A stretch of DNA of 64,000 bases from Alcanivorax sp. (lineage in GTDB: Bacteria; Pseudomonadota; Gammaproteobacteria; Pseudomonadales; Alcanivoracaceae): assembly GCF_002726155.1 (NCBI RefSeq), contig NZ_PBSH01000004.1:62001-126000 (forward strand), written 5' to 3'. The position numbers and the translations under genes were made by a program. This document shows positions 52,282 through 62,092 of this stretch, in pieces; the first letter of the stretch is position 1; each line of letters begins with the position of its first letter. Below the pieces are notes generated by a model. It was not told the DNA's origin. It worked only from the letters and a program-made list of their open reading frames with translations, and ran no database searches.

Positions 52282-53218
52282 GCATCCATACCAGCACCCC
52301 CACACTGATTACCCCAATCCCTGCTGTAAACCACCAGAAACCCGCAGGGTCTTCAACACCAGGAAGGCCTCCCACGTTGATGCCGAACAGGCCAGTAAGA
52401 AAGCCCAACGGCAAAAACAACGCGGAGATCATCGCCAGCAGATACATGCGATCGTTGATGGCTTCGTTCTGCACGGAGAAAACTTCTTCCTGCAACAAGG
52501 TCGCATGCTCACGGGCCGCATCCAGATCTTCCAGCAGACGCTGTAGACGGTCCCCCGCTTCGCGAAGCAGCAAGGCATCACCTCCGGTGAACATGGCTTC
52601 GTTCTGCAATTTGATCAGCGCTTCCCGTTGCGGCGCGAAGAAGCGGCGCAACGTGATAGAACGGCGGCGAATCTGGCTGAGGCGCGGGGTCAGGCTAATG
52701 GTTGGGGCCTCCTCGATGGACAACGCACAATCTTCCACCTCAGACTCCAGGCTTTCGATCACGTCTTCCATTCGCCAGATCAATTGATCAACCAGCCGGG
52801 TCACCAGCCCTGGAATAGCAACCACCCCCTCGCCAGCATCGAGTTCTTCCTGCACGGTCACCAGCGACAGCAGCGTTCGCTTCTGAGTGCTGATCAAGCC
52901 TTGAGGCCCGACCCACAACCGCAAGGCGATCATGTCTTCGGGCCTCGCGCCTGGATGCAAATTGACCCCGCGCAGATACACCAGCAGGCCACCCGCTACT
53001 TCTGTGGCACGCGGTCGCGTTTCCGTGGCGGTGAGCGCCGTAATAACCATTGCCGGAATGGACTGCTGTTCAAGCCACTGTTCGCTTTGTGGCTGCGTAT
53101 AGTCCAGATGCACCCAGTATGGGGATGTTTCGGATAACCGCGCCTGCGCATCAAAACCGGTAGCGCCACCCTGCCCATCCAGTGTCAGGGCTATTTTAAG
53201 CCAGTGAGATTCGTTCAT
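52262..53218 (-). CDS. ZntB/CorA-family metal cation transporter
   Basis: 318 residues from ATG 53218 with AAGGA 6 nt upstream. Long cytoplasmic domain (1-255) then two transmembrane helices, YLLAMISALFLPLGFLTGLF and FWWFTAGIGVISVGVLVWM, joined by the GINVGG loop, the ZntB version of the CorA G-x-N motif. Probably zinc transport across the inner membrane. Convergent to DUF934. Confidence 0.88.
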   Translation of the reverse strand: MNESHWLKIALTLDGQGGATGFDAQARLSETSPYWVHLDYTQPQSEQWLEQQSIPAMVITALTATETRPRATEVAGGLLVYLRGVNLHPGARPEDMIALRLWVGPQGLISTQKRTLLSLVTVQEELDAGEGVVAIPGLVTRLVDQLIWRMEDVIESLESEVEDCALSIEEAPTISLTPRLSQIRRRSITLRRFFAPQREALIKLQNEAMFTGGDALLLREAGDRLQRLLEDLDAAREHATLLQEEVFSVQNEAINDRMYLLAMISALFLPLGFLTGLFGINVGGLPGVEDPAGFWWFTAGIGVISVGVLVWMRKRRWL

Positions 53219-53296
53219 AAGCGTCCTTTTCACTCACCACTGCATAACATATTGCCACGCTACACAGCATGCGTTAGCGGACAAAAGCGCACAAAT

Positions 53297-53323
53297 AAAA
53301 AAGCGCGGATAAACCGCGCTTTT
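53297..53323 (-). terminator. Terminator after the AcuI-type gene
   Basis: AAAAAAGCGCGG (53297-53308) and CCGCGCTTTT (53314-53323). On the minus strand it ends in a T run, serving 53354-54346. Confidence 0.85.
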
Positions 53324-53353
53324 ACGTTCTGTCTGGCCTGCTCTAGTCAGTCG

Positions 53354-54346
53354 CTATTGCGGGAGTTTCACGACAACCCGTCCACGAACGCCCCCGGCAA
53401 GAATGCGATCCACCCACTCGACCACACCGCCAAGATCCGTTTCATCGGCTTCAAGAAGCGCCAGGTTCTTCGGCATCCACTCATCGGCCAACAGTTGCCA
53501 CATTTGCTGCTTGATCTCACAGGGCAGCTCAACGCTGTCGACACCCAGCAGATTGACACCGCGCAGAATAAACGGAAAAACCGTCATCTCCAGTTTTGGC
53601 GAACCTGCAAGCCCGCAGCAAGTAGCACTGCCACCGTACTTGAGCCCCTTGAGGGCAGCAGCGAGCATTTCACCACCGACACAATCCACCGCACCGGCCC
53701 ATTGCTCTTTGGCCATCGGTTTGGCCGCACTGTCCAGGAAAGTTTGGCGATCTATGATCCGTGCAGCCCCCAGATCCGTGAGCCATGCGCTGGCATCCGC
53801 CTTACCGCTGACGGCAACCACTTCAAATCCCAGCTTGGCCAGAATTGCCACGCAGACACTGCCCACGCCGCCAGTCGCTCCCGTCACTACTACCGGTCCC
53901 TGATCCGGATTAACGCCCGTATCAAGCAGCGACTCAACGCTCAGTGCTGCCGTTAACCCAGCGGTGCCCAAGAGCATGGCATCACGAGGCGCCAGGCCAT
54001 CCGGCAGCGGCACCAGCCATTCAGCAGGCACGCGGATATACTCTGCGTAGCCGCCATCAGTGTTCATACCCAGGTCGTAACCCGTGCAAATCACCGCATC
54101 GCCCACACTAAAAGGACCATCGCTGGCCTCTTCCACCACGCCGACGGCATCAATGCCTGGCGTATGCGGAAACTGACGGGTGACCCCCTTGTTGCCGGTG
54201 GCTGACAGCGCATCCTTGTAGTTCAGTGACGACCACTGCACCCGTACCAATACACCACCTTCGCCCAATTCGCTCAGCTCGCGCTCTACCAGCGAGTTGC
54301 TATAGCCGGTATCAGTCTCGCGGGTTTGTAATGCCTGAAATCTCAT
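53354..54346 (-). CDS. AcuI/YhdH-type acrylyl-CoA reductase (MDR family)
   Basis: 330 residues, zinc-free medium-chain reductase. VRVQWSSLNYKDALSATG and PGIDAVGVVEE at the start and Rossmann motif VVVTGATGGVGSVCVAILAK (about residues 152-171) match AcuI/YhdH. Reduces acrylyl-CoA to propionyl-CoA with NADPH; the product would feed the methylcitrate operon in this window (inference). ATG 54346. Confidence 0.88.
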   Translation of the reverse strand: MRFQALQTRETDTGYSNSLVERELSELGEGGVLVRVQWSSLNYKDALSATGNKGVTRQFPHTPGIDAVGVVEEASDGPFSVGDAVICTGYDLGMNTDGGYAEYIRVPAEWLVPLPDGLAPRDAMLLGTAGLTAALSVESLLDTGVNPDQGPVVVTGATGGVGSVCVAILAKLGFEVVAVSGKADASAWLTDLGAARIIDRQTFLDSAAKPMAKEQWAGAVDCVGGEMLAAALKGLKYGGSATCCGLAGSPKLEMTVFPFILRGVNLLGVDSVELPCEIKQQMWQLLADEWMPKNLALLEADETDLGGVVEWVDRILAGGVRGRVVVKLPQ

Positions 54347-54393
54347 GGGCTACTCCTCTGCGGTGTTGGGTAAAGTGTTGGGTAGAAGCCAGG

Positions 54394-55446
54394 TTAATGA
54401 ATCTGGCGCTGACTACCTCGATGCCAGAATTTCTCCAGCACTCTGTGTACAGTCGCCTCCAAGGAAAAACCGAGCTTCTCACCCAGCTTGCGTTTGGCTT
54501 CCCACTGTACCTGGTAGAGCGTTTGGCTGTCTTTGCGCAGTTGTAACAGCTCATCACTGGTCATGATTTCATCAACCAGGCCCAGTTCCTTTGCTTGGGT
54601 GCCGAACCAGTGCTCACCAGTAGCCACCTTGTCCAGATCCAGGCCACGGCGGTTGTCACGGACAAATCCCTTGAACAACTGATGGGTATCTTCCAGCTCT
54701 TCCTGAAACTTGGCCCGGCCTTTTTCGGTATTTTCACCCAGCATGGTCATGGTGCGTTTGTATTCACCGGCGGTCATCAGCTCCACATCAATATCGTTTT
54801 TCTTGAGCAAACGATGGAAATTCGGGATCTGCGCGACCACACCAATAGAGCCGATAATCGCAAAAGGCGCTGCCACAATACGATCCGCAATGCAGGCCAT
54901 CATATAACCCCCGCTGGCGGCCACCTGATCCACAGCGATGGTCAGCTTGATCCCCTGATTGCGAATTCGACGCAGTTGTGAGGATGCCAGCCCATAGCTG
55001 TGCACCAAACCACCGGGGCTTTCCAGCCGCACCAGCACTTCGTCATCCTGGCTGGCGACCTGCAGAACGGCGGTAATTTCACGGCGCAGGTGATCTACAC
55101 CGCTTGCCTGAACGTCGCCATTGAAATCGAGCACAAACAGACGCGGCAGGATCTTGTCCTCAGTGCCGGCTTTCTTCTTCTGTTTAGCCTCAAGCTTTTC
55201 CTGTTTGCGCTTGGCCTTGTCGGCCTTTTTACGCTGAGCCTCAGGAATGATTTCCGCTTCCAGGGACTCCTTCAGGTCATCGAACTCATCATTGAGATGG
55301 CGAACTTTCAATTCGCCATCTTGATCGCCCTTGCCGCGATTACGCGACGCTGCCGCCGCAATGCCGCCCAAAATAAACAAAATCGCCACTACAAGGGTGG
55401 CGACTTTGGCCAGAAACATGCCGTATTCCATTAAAAACGCGATCAC
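54394..55446 (-). CDS. sohB: Peptidase S49 SohB
   Basis: 350 residues. N-terminal membrane helix (FLAKVATLVVAILFILGGIAA), a charged lysine-rich linker, then the signal-peptide-peptidase-like domain with catalytic serine in VAASGGYMMACIADR and lysine in GEYKRTMTMLGENTEKG. Acts in the periplasm. GTG 55446 has GGAGAG about 11 nt upstream; ATG 55431 is an alternative. Confidence 0.92.
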   Translation of the reverse strand: MIAFLMEYGMFLAKVATLVVAILFILGGIAAAASRNRGKGDQDGELKVRHLNDEFDDLKESLEAEIIPEAQRKKADKAKRKQEKLEAKQKKKAGTEDKILPRLFVLDFNGDVQASGVDHLRREITAVLQVASQDDEVLVRLESPGGLVHSYGLASSQLRRIRNQGIKLTIAVDQVAASGGYMMACIADRIVAAPFAIIGSIGVVAQIPNFHRLLKKNDIDVELMTAGEYKRTMTMLGENTEKGRAKFQEELEDTHQLFKGFVRDNRRGLDLDKVATGEHWFGTQAKELGLVDEIMTSDELLQLRKDSQTLYQVQWEAKRKLGEKLGFSLEATVHRVLEKFWHRGSQRQIH

Positions 55447-55625
55447 AGTCTATCTACTCTCCAGGGGATCCAGCGCGCGGCGCCAGTAATTCACGGAAAT
55501 TAAACTCCGGTTGATTCTACATAAGCCGGAGCCATTGGGGTAATCAGCGGGGAATAAAGACGGGCAAAGAGGCTTTGCCCCGGACAGGAAGAGTGCCGCC
55601 AACCTGGCGGGCGGCGGCAGGAGAA

Positions 55626-56273
55626 TCAGTCCCAACCAGAAATGGCTTGCTGGGCGCTTCCATTCATGGGGCGGGCCACCAGCCCGGTAGGCCCCACATT
55701 GACCTCAAACAAGGCACCATCCGCCATGGGCAGATAAGCCGCGCTACCGTAGCGGGCATCAATAATCAGGCTCCAGCCTTCTTTTGCCAGTAACCACACA
55801 TCCAGACCAACCGGATCGCGATGCAGGCTATAAACGGTACGTTCGCGGGAGCGCTCATCTTCCAGGGCGTAATAACGCCCCTGGATACGGTCCAATTGAT
55901 AACCCGGCTTCAGGCCCAGCAGGCTGAAAGGCATCTTCCACTTGATCACGCGGGCATCCAGTTGCCATTGATCGCCTTTCAACCGGAAGTCTTCAGCGCT
56001 ACCGTCTGTGCGGGTGACTGTAGCAATAAAGGACTGATCACCGGATTCGCGAAAGCTGACTGTGGCCACCGAGACTTCCTGGGCATATTCCTTGTAGCCG
56101 TAGAGGTTCAGCGCAAAGACACTCATATAAATGGCCAACACCACCAGCAACAGCCCAGCGGTGCCTTTCAGCCATTGCAGCACCCACTTCTGGCGCAGCA
56201 ATACCCAGGCGCCCAGCAAAACGAACAGAAGACTGAAAGCGATAAGCACCAGGGGTGCCAGGGTGTAGTTCAT
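55626..56273 (-). CDS. Two-helix membrane protein of unknown function, next to nudC
   Basis: 215 residues from ATG 56273 with AAGGA 8 nt upstream. Two N-terminal transmembrane helices (LAPLVLIAFSLLFVLLGAWV; AGLLLVVLAIYMSVFALNLY), then a ~150-residue extracytoplasmic beta-rich domain. Proteins like this are sometimes labelled as efflux-related, but nothing here supports transport. It follows nudC by 12 bp and is cotranscribed. Confidence 0.75.
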   Translation of the reverse strand: MNYTLAPLVLIAFSLLFVLLGAWVLLRQKWVLQWLKGTAGLLLVVLAIYMSVFALNLYGYKEYAQEVSVATVSFRESGDQSFIATVTRTDGSAEDFRLKGDQWQLDARVIKWKMPFSLLGLKPGYQLDRIQGRYYALEDERSRERTVYSLHRDPVGLDVWLLAKEGWSLIIDARYGSAAYLPMADGALFEVNVGPTGLVARPMNGSAQQAISGWD

Positions 56274-56285
56274 ACTCAAATCCTT

Positions 56286-57086
56286 CTAGAAACGGGCTAT
56301 CCATTGGTCAATCAGTGAGCGGGCAATACTGCCCGGCGGCGGCACCATGGGAAGGTCCTGATAATGGAACCAGGCGGCATCAACGATTTCATCGTCATCG
56401 ATGCGAATCTCCCCGCCCGCGTATTCCGCCATGAAACCCAGCATCAGGGAATGCGGAAACGGCCACGACTGACTATTCAGGTACTGTAAATTCTTCACTG
56501 ATATGCCGCTTTCTTCCATGACCTCCCGTGCCAACGCTTGCTCCGCTGTTTCTCCCGCCTCCATAAATCCGGCCAGGCAGGAATAAAACCCCTCGGGGAA
56601 ACGGGCAGAGCGTCCCAGCAACGCATGCTCACCATCAGTAACCAGCGTGATGATGCAGGGAGTAATCCGTGGGTACTGGAAATAGCCGCAGCCCGCACAG
56701 GTCATCGCCAAATCACGGGGATGTGGCTCTGTGGGTGAGCCGCAGCGACTACAAAAACGGTGATTCTGCCGCCAGCTCAAAAACTGCAGGGCCCGGCTGG
56801 CCATGGAAAATTCGGCATCGCTGAATGTCGTGCCGATCAGGCGGCGCAGTGGTACGCGCTGTAACTGGCCGTCATCGAATTCATGGCGGGACAACTCGCA
56901 GACATAACAGGGCTGGCCGGACAGAAAACCCAGAAAATGGTAATCCGGGTGCTGACGAAGCCACTTGGCGGGCAGTTCCGGGAACTGCCAGTCCGCCTGG
57001 CTGGAAATCATTACATCCTGTTCATGGATGACATAGCAGCGCGCACTATCGGCGTCTTGGGGTTCCGGGCTGGAAAGATCAATCAT
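56286..57086 (-). CDS. nudC: NADH pyrophosphatase / NAD-cap hydrolase NudC
   Basis: 266 residues. Zinc ribbon FCSRCG...CAGCGYFQYPR, then Nudix box GFMEAGETAEQALAREVMEE with G completing it, and the NudC-specific SQSWPFPHSLM (P of SQPWPFP changed to S). Hydrolyses NAD(H) and removes NAD caps from RNA. Lies between fimL and the two-helix protein; the fimL-nudC pairing is as in Pseudomonas aeruginosa. Confidence 0.94.
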   Translation of the reverse strand: MIDLSSPEPQDADSARCYVIHEQDVMISSQADWQFPELPAKWLRQHPDYHFLGFLSGQPCYVCELSRHEFDDGQLQRVPLRRLIGTTFSDAEFSMASRALQFLSWRQNHRFCSRCGSPTEPHPRDLAMTCAGCGYFQYPRITPCIITLVTDGEHALLGRSARFPEGFYSCLAGFMEAGETAEQALAREVMEESGISVKNLQYLNSQSWPFPHSLMLGFMAEYAGGEIRIDDDEIVDAAWFHYQDLPMVPPPGSIARSLIDQWIARF

Positions 57087-57122
57087 GGCGGTCTCATGCG
57101 ACGTTGTTCATGCGGCGAAAAC

Positions 57123-58802
57123 TCAGGCGACTTTTGACACCGGAAAGCCTAATGCATTCATGCTTTCCTCAGCCACCTCCAGCACGCCGTCACCAATGGG
57201 TTTCTGCTCTTCCATGCTTTCCAGGTAGTAATCCACTCCGGTCAGGGCATCCGCAAGGGTTTCCATGTTTTCCCGGGTAGGCACCTGATCACCGCCAAGC
57301 AACCGGTTGCTGATGTATTTGTGGCACGCCTCGGTAACCGCTTTGGCCCGATCCAGTTCCAGGAACATCAAGCCGCCCGCAATCGAGGCGAACGTGCCCG
57401 GCAGGTTGGACAGATGCATGGCATCCCAGTTGTTATCCATGAACGAGGAAATAGACCGCTTGGCCAACGCCAAGCCGGCGCGGCACTCACCCACCACTGT
57501 CATACGGGCGTCGTCCAGTTGGTAGAGGGATATATTGGTATTGTTGGCCGTACGATGGACATCATCTTCCGGGCTGATGCTGCGCTCCAGGCCCGCCACC
57601 ACGTTCTCCACGATCAGAAGATCATCGACCAGGCCATGGAACGCCTCACCTTCCACATTCTGATCAGGCGCCCATTGGGACACTTCCCTGGCCCGCAGTT
57701 TGATCGCCCGCGATTCGTCGTCCTTGTTGATCATGTCCAGGGTGCTACCCAGACGATTCAGGCTGGCGGCGACCGATTGGTAATTGGTGTCGGCAACGCC
57801 CTGGGAAGCCAAATCCAGGCTTTCCTTCAAATCCGCAATTTCATCTCGCATGGCGCTGGCCACAGAGCGGATCACCGAGCCGCTCGCGCCGGTCATCAGT
57901 GCCAGCTCGCGCTGCAAGACGGTATCGCTGACTTCGGACTTCAGACCAAACGCCTGCTTCACATCGCCAATGGTTCCGCTGTCTTCAGCAGATAACGAGA
58001 CGATAAACAGGCTCTCCTTGATCAGCAGCAACGGCGCCTCTTCCGTCACCGCCTGATCGCCATCATAGACCAGCTTCTTGAGCTGGCGATCGTATTGGGA
58101 CAACAGGGCCTTGCGAGCCGGGGTGATGGCCATTTGGTCGCAATACATGGCCGTCAGCACCGACTGGGCCACCCACAGGAAACGGCTCAAACCGCATTGG
58201 CCTGCCGCCCGATCCAGACGCACCAGCGCCCGGGCCATCAATTTGAGATTAGTGGCATTATTCTGCCCACGAAGAACACCCAGTAGCCCAACCTGATACA
58301 TATGACGTAAACGACGGGCCAGATCTGACAACTCGCTAACCGACATCTCTCGCTGGGGCGCTTCAGGCGTGCGCTGACGGGACAGATCAGCACTGAAGAA
58401 ATGGCTTTCCTGAATCAGCCCCTTTCCACCAGAACGGCGCAACTCATTGATACCACCGATCAACAAGGCAGGCAGTGTTCGGTTCTTCAGCTGCACATAA
58501 TCGAAATAGCGGGTCAGCAGGACAATCGCATTGCTCAGCGCCTGGATGCGGGCGTCAGACACTTTGTCCTGTAGCTCCCGCGCGGCCAGGGCCATTTCTT
58601 CACTCATTAAGGCTGCCGCAGGCAGCTCAACCACTTGGCAGATACCGCGAAGCTGCTGAAAGGCTTGCGCACAATGCTGCAACTCATCCTGACGACTACG
58701 GTCATCCGAGAACGCTTCAAGCTGGTTTTCGGCTTCCGTCAGGGTGGTATCTATCGCTTCCTTGAGAAAAGTCAGGGAGGTGGTATTTGTTATGGCAACC
58801 AT
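57123..58802 (-). CDS. fimL: FimL, ChpA N-terminus-like scaffold for twitching/cAMP signalling
   Basis: 559 residues, close to P. aeruginosa FimL. It resembles the N-terminal part of the chemotaxis kinase ChpA: FLKEAIDTTLTEAENQLEAF, FQQLRGICQVVELPAAALM and SEEMALAAREL. As in FimL there is no kinase, CheW-like or receiver domain, so it is a scaffold. In P. aeruginosa FimL acts with the Pil-Chp system to raise cAMP and promote type IV pilus function. Adjacent to nudC, as in Pseudomonas. ATG 58802 with GGAGAG upstream. Confidence 0.88.
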   Translation of the reverse strand: MVAITNTTSLTFLKEAIDTTLTEAENQLEAFSDDRSRQDELQHCAQAFQQLRGICQVVELPAAALMSEEMALAARELQDKVSDARIQALSNAIVLLTRYFDYVQLKNRTLPALLIGGINELRRSGGKGLIQESHFFSADLSRQRTPEAPQREMSVSELSDLARRLRHMYQVGLLGVLRGQNNATNLKLMARALVRLDRAAGQCGLSRFLWVAQSVLTAMYCDQMAITPARKALLSQYDRQLKKLVYDGDQAVTEEAPLLLIKESLFIVSLSAEDSGTIGDVKQAFGLKSEVSDTVLQRELALMTGASGSVIRSVASAMRDEIADLKESLDLASQGVADTNYQSVAASLNRLGSTLDMINKDDESRAIKLRAREVSQWAPDQNVEGEAFHGLVDDLLIVENVVAGLERSISPEDDVHRTANNTNISLYQLDDARMTVVGECRAGLALAKRSISSFMDNNWDAMHLSNLPGTFASIAGGLMFLELDRAKAVTEACHKYISNRLLGGDQVPTRENMETLADALTGVDYYLESMEEQKPIGDGVLEVAEESMNALGFPVSKVA

Positions 58803-59185
58803 GGACTCTCCGCAAGCACCAAACTGTTATTATCATCGGGTTCGTTCCGTTAGGTGCGCAAACCCCCGGATACGCCCGCAATCAACATAATAGGATTGTA
58901 AAACAAGGCGCATCAACTTTTGCACGTCATCAAAGACTGCGTCAACTTTCATTTGTAAGCAACTGATTTATTGATGATTTGTTAACCTGCCCACACTCCT
59001 TTCCCACACCGAGGCTGGCTGTGCTGTATGCGCCACGGGCAGCCACGTCAATCCCTCCATTGATCTAAGACAAATTGCCCCCTGTTTGCACTGTACTGGG
59101 GCATGGCAAGTCCTTATCATTGCCGCGCCCGTATTCCATGCACTGCGGGCGCTCTTTCCCATTTGCCGTTCAGCAGGAACCCGTC
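58803..59185. other. 383-bp divergent intergenic region
   Basis: Between fimL (minus) and nhaB (plus). AT-richer core (58890-58985) likely holds the two promoters. No RNA gene or repeat recognised. Confidence 0.4.
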
Positions 59186-60778
59186 ATGTCAGCCACGCTA
59201 GGCCGCGCCTTTATTCAGAACTTCCTGGGGCAGGCCCCCGCCTGGTACAAGTACACCATCGTTGCCTTCCTGCTGATCAACCCCCTGGTGGCCCTGGCAC
59301 TGGGCCCCGTAACGGCAGGCTGGCTGCTGCTTGCCGAGTTCATTTTCACCCTGGCCATGGCGCTCAAGTGCTATCCCCTGCAACCCGGCGGCCTACTGGC
59401 CATTGAAGCCGTCATGATCGGCCTCACCTCCGCCGACACCGTCCTGCACAAGGTGGTAGGCAATATCGAAGTGATGTTGCTGCTGATTTTCATGGTCGCG
59501 GGCATTTTCTTCCTGAAAGACCTGCTGCTGTTCATGTTCACCCGTCTCCTGCTGGGCGTGAAATCCAAGGTAACCCTGAGCCTGCTGTTCTGTGCCGCCG
59601 CCGCCCTGCTCTCGGCCTTTCTTGACGCACTGACCGTGACCGCCGTAGTCATTGCCGTGTGCACCGGCTTCTATGGCATTTACCACAAGGTGGCCTCCGG
59701 CAAGACGTTCCAGCAGAAACACGACCATGGCGATGATACCTCCGTTGAAGAACTGCACCGCGAAGACCTGCGCCGGTTCCGCTCTTTTCTGCGCAGCTTG
59801 CTCATGCACGCGGCGGTGGGCACCGCACTGGGTGGCGTCTGCACCTTGGTGGGCGAGCCGCAGAACCTGTTGATTGCCAACAAAGCGGGCTGGGAATTCG
59901 GTGAGTTCTTCCTTCGCATGGCTCCCATCACCCTGCCGGTACTGGCGATGGGCCTGTTGACCTGTGTGTTTCTGGAAATCAGCGGCAGCTTTGGTTACGG
60001 CGAAGACATCCCCGAAAAAGTTCGCGGCATCATGCGTCAGTACGCCCTGGAGCAAGACCGTAAACGCACCCCGCAAAACCGGGCCGCACTGGTCATTCAA
60101 GCCATTACCGCCGTGTGGCTGGTGGTCGCTCTGGCAACCCACGCCGCTTCTGTTGGGCTGGTCGGGCTCACCGTCATCATTCTGGCCACCTCCTTCACCG
60201 GGATCATCGAAGAGCACCGCCTGGGGGCCGCCTTCGAAGAAGCTCTGCCTTTCACCGCCTTGCTCACGGTGTTCTTCGCCGTGGTGGCGGTCATTGCGGA
60301 CCAACAGCTATTCGCACCAGTCATTGAATATGTACTGACCCTGGACAAACAGGTTCAAGGGCCCGCCTTCTACATGGCCAATGGTGTACTGTCGGCGGTG
60401 TCCGACAACGTCTTTGTGGCCACGGTCTATGTCGATGAAGTGGGTCAGGCGCTACTCAAGAACGAAATTGACCGGGATACGTTCGATCTGCTGGCCGTTG
60501 CCATCAACACCGGTACCAATATCCCGTCGGTGGCGACCCCCAACGGCCAAGCCGCGTTTCTGTTCCTGCTCACCTCGGCGCTGGCGCCGCTGGTGCGGCT
60601 CTCCTACGGGCGCATGGTGGTGATGGCGCTGCCTTACACTCTGGTCATGTCGGTGACTGGCCTGATCATGACCGCCACCGCCCTTGAGCCGGCCACCAAC
60701 TACATGTACGACAATGGCTGGATTCAACACCACCAGGTAGACGATCTTCAGGACACACCGGTCATCCCGGGGCACTGA
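59186..60778 (+). CDS. nhaB: Na+/H+ antiporter NhaB
   Basis: 530 residues from ATG 59186 with AGGA 8 nt upstream. About 12 transmembrane helices; family segments [53 protein letters not shown] and [20 protein letters not shown]. Exchanges cytoplasmic Na+ for H+, suited to a marine organism. Confidence 0.95.
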   Translation: MSATLGRAFIQNFLGQAPAWYKYTIVAFLLINPLVALALGPVTAGWLLLAEFIFTLAMALKCYPLQPGGLLAIEAVMIGLTSADTVLHKVVGNIEVMLLLIFMVAGIFFLKDLLLFMFTRLLLGVKSKVTLSLLFCAAAALLSAFLDALTVTAVVIAVCTGFYGIYHKVASGKTFQQKHDHGDDTSVEELHREDLRRFRSFLRSLLMHAAVGTALGGVCTLVGEPQNLLIANKAGWEFGEFFLRMAPITLPVLAMGLLTCVFLEISGSFGYGEDIPEKVRGIMRQYALEQDRKRTPQNRAALVIQAITAVWLVVALATHAASVGLVGLTVIILATSFTGIIEEHRLGAAFEEALPFTALLTVFFAVVAVIADQQLFAPVIEYVLTLDKQVQGPAFYMANGVLSAVSDNVFVATVYVDEVGQALLKNEIDRDTFDLLAVAINTGTNIPSVATPNGQAAFLFLLTSALAPLVRLSYGRMVVMALPYTLVMSVTGLIMTATALEPATNYMYDNGWIQHHQVDDLQDTPVIPGH

Positions 60779-60889
60779 TCTGCCCCGGCTTTACCGGCAT
60801 AAAGGGACTATTCGGAGAAAGGAGGCAACAGGCCGAAGGTGCCGCGCTAGCGGCATGGCCTGTCCAGACGCTGCTGTTTGTTGTAACTG

Positions 60890-61636
60890 CTACTGCAATG
60901 GCGTATCCGTGTCGCTCTCTGTCAGGTTCTGCCAAACCGTAGGCTCTCCATTCTTTCCCGCAATGGCAGTCAACTTGTCCCTGTGGCGCTGTATTTCACT
61001 TTCGTTGGCGCGCACCACGGAAAGCGGCGAGCGCTCCCCGCTCAAGCGTCTGATCGCCTCTGCAGCCGCCTCACCACCCTGCTCACTGCTATCACCACCG
61101 CCTGAAAACAGGCGGGTCTGCCCGCCGGTCATAGCCAGGTAAACGTCCGCCAGAATTTCCGCATCCAGCAAGGCGCCGTGCAACTCTCGATGGCCGTTTT
61201 CAACGAAATAACGACGGCACAACGCGTCCAGGTTATTTTTCTGTCCCGGATGTTTCTGGCGAGCCATTACCAGGGTATCCAGCACCCCACAACGCTGCTC
61301 AATGGTCCCATACCGTGCGCCAAGCCGGCGCAACTCATGATTAAGGAAACCCACATCAAAGGGCGCGTTATGGATAACCAGCTCCGCCCCGTCGACAAAA
61401 GCCAGAAATTCGTCCACCACTTTGTCGAAGGTAGGCTTGTCCGCCAGAAACTCGGTGCTGATGCCATGGACCGCCAGCGCGCCAGCATCGATTTCCCGTT
61501 CAGGGTTCAGATAAAGGTGCAGGTTATTGCCGGTCAGGCGGCGATTCTCCATCTCCACGCAACCAATTTCGATCACCCGGTGCCCGTCATTGGGCTCCAG
61601 GCCGGTAGTTTCCGTATCCAGTACAACCTGACGCAT
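60890..61636 (-). CDS. dnaQ: DNA polymerase III epsilon subunit DnaQ (3'-5' exonuclease)
   Basis: 248 residues. ExoI LDTETTGLEP, ExoII NAPFDVGFLNHEL and ExoIII HGALLDAEILADVYL give the DEDDh proofreading site. Start overlaps the rnhA stop as TAATG. Partner of DNA polymerase III alpha. Confidence 0.96.
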   Translation of the reverse strand: MRQVVLDTETTGLEPNDGHRVIEIGCVEMENRRLTGNNLHLYLNPEREIDAGALAVHGISTEFLADKPTFDKVVDEFLAFVDGAELVIHNAPFDVGFLNHELRRLGARYGTIEQRCGVLDTLVMARQKHPGQKNNLDALCRRYFVENGHRELHGALLDAEILADVYLAMTGGQTRLFSGGGDSSEQGGEAAAEAIRRLSGERSPLSVVRANESEIQRHRDKLTAIAGKNGEPTVWQNLTESDTDTPLQ

Positions 61637-62088
61637 TAGCCTGCTCGCCCTTGCTGTTTCATTTCATCAATACCCCGGTTGGCCAACGCATCGGCCCGTT
61701 CATTGCCCGGGTGGCCACTGTGGCCCTTGACCCACTGCCAATCGATTTCGTGGCGCTGCACCGCTGCATCGAGACGCTGCCACAGATCCACATTCTTCAC
61801 CGGCTGCTTCGAGGCCGTTTTCCAGCCACGCTTTTTCCAGTTCGCCATCCACTGGGTGATGCCGTCCATGACGTATTTGGAGTCCGTCGTCAGTACCACC
61901 TGACAGGGAGCATTGAGGGTCTCCAGGGCCACGATGGCGGCCATTAGCTCCATGCGGTTGTTAGTGGTCTCCGGCTCACCACCGAATAATTCCTTCTCCT
62001 TGTCACCGTAAAGGAGAATGGCGCCCCAGCCACCCGGGCCGGGATTACCGCGACACGCGCCGTCGGTATAGATAATCACGTTCTTCAA
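61636..62088 (-). CDS. rnhA: Ribonuclease HI RnhA
   Basis: 150 residues. Catalytic acids in [39 protein letters not shown] and [15 protein letters not shown]. Degrades RNA in RNA-DNA hybrids. Four bases separate the methyltransferase stop from its start, and dnaQ overlaps its end, so the three form one unit. Confidence 0.97.
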   Translation of the reverse strand: MKNVIIYTDGACRGNPGPGGWGAILLYGDKEKELFGGEPETTNNRMELMAAIVALETLNAPCQVVLTTDSKYVMDGITQWMANWKKRGWKTASKQPVKNVDLWQRLDAAVQRHEIDWQWVKGHSGHPGNERADALANRGIDEMKQQGRAG

Positions 62089-62092
62089 AGAC

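Noticed and set aside
59393..60304. 303-codon frame antisense to nhaB
   Set aside because: Composition rich in H, Q and G, typical of a shadow of a membrane protein gene; nhaB is clear.
60828..60863. ACAGGCC/GGCCTGT hairpin between nhaB and dnaQ as a terminator
   Set aside because: The stem is real but no T run follows on either strand, so I did not list it as a terminator.
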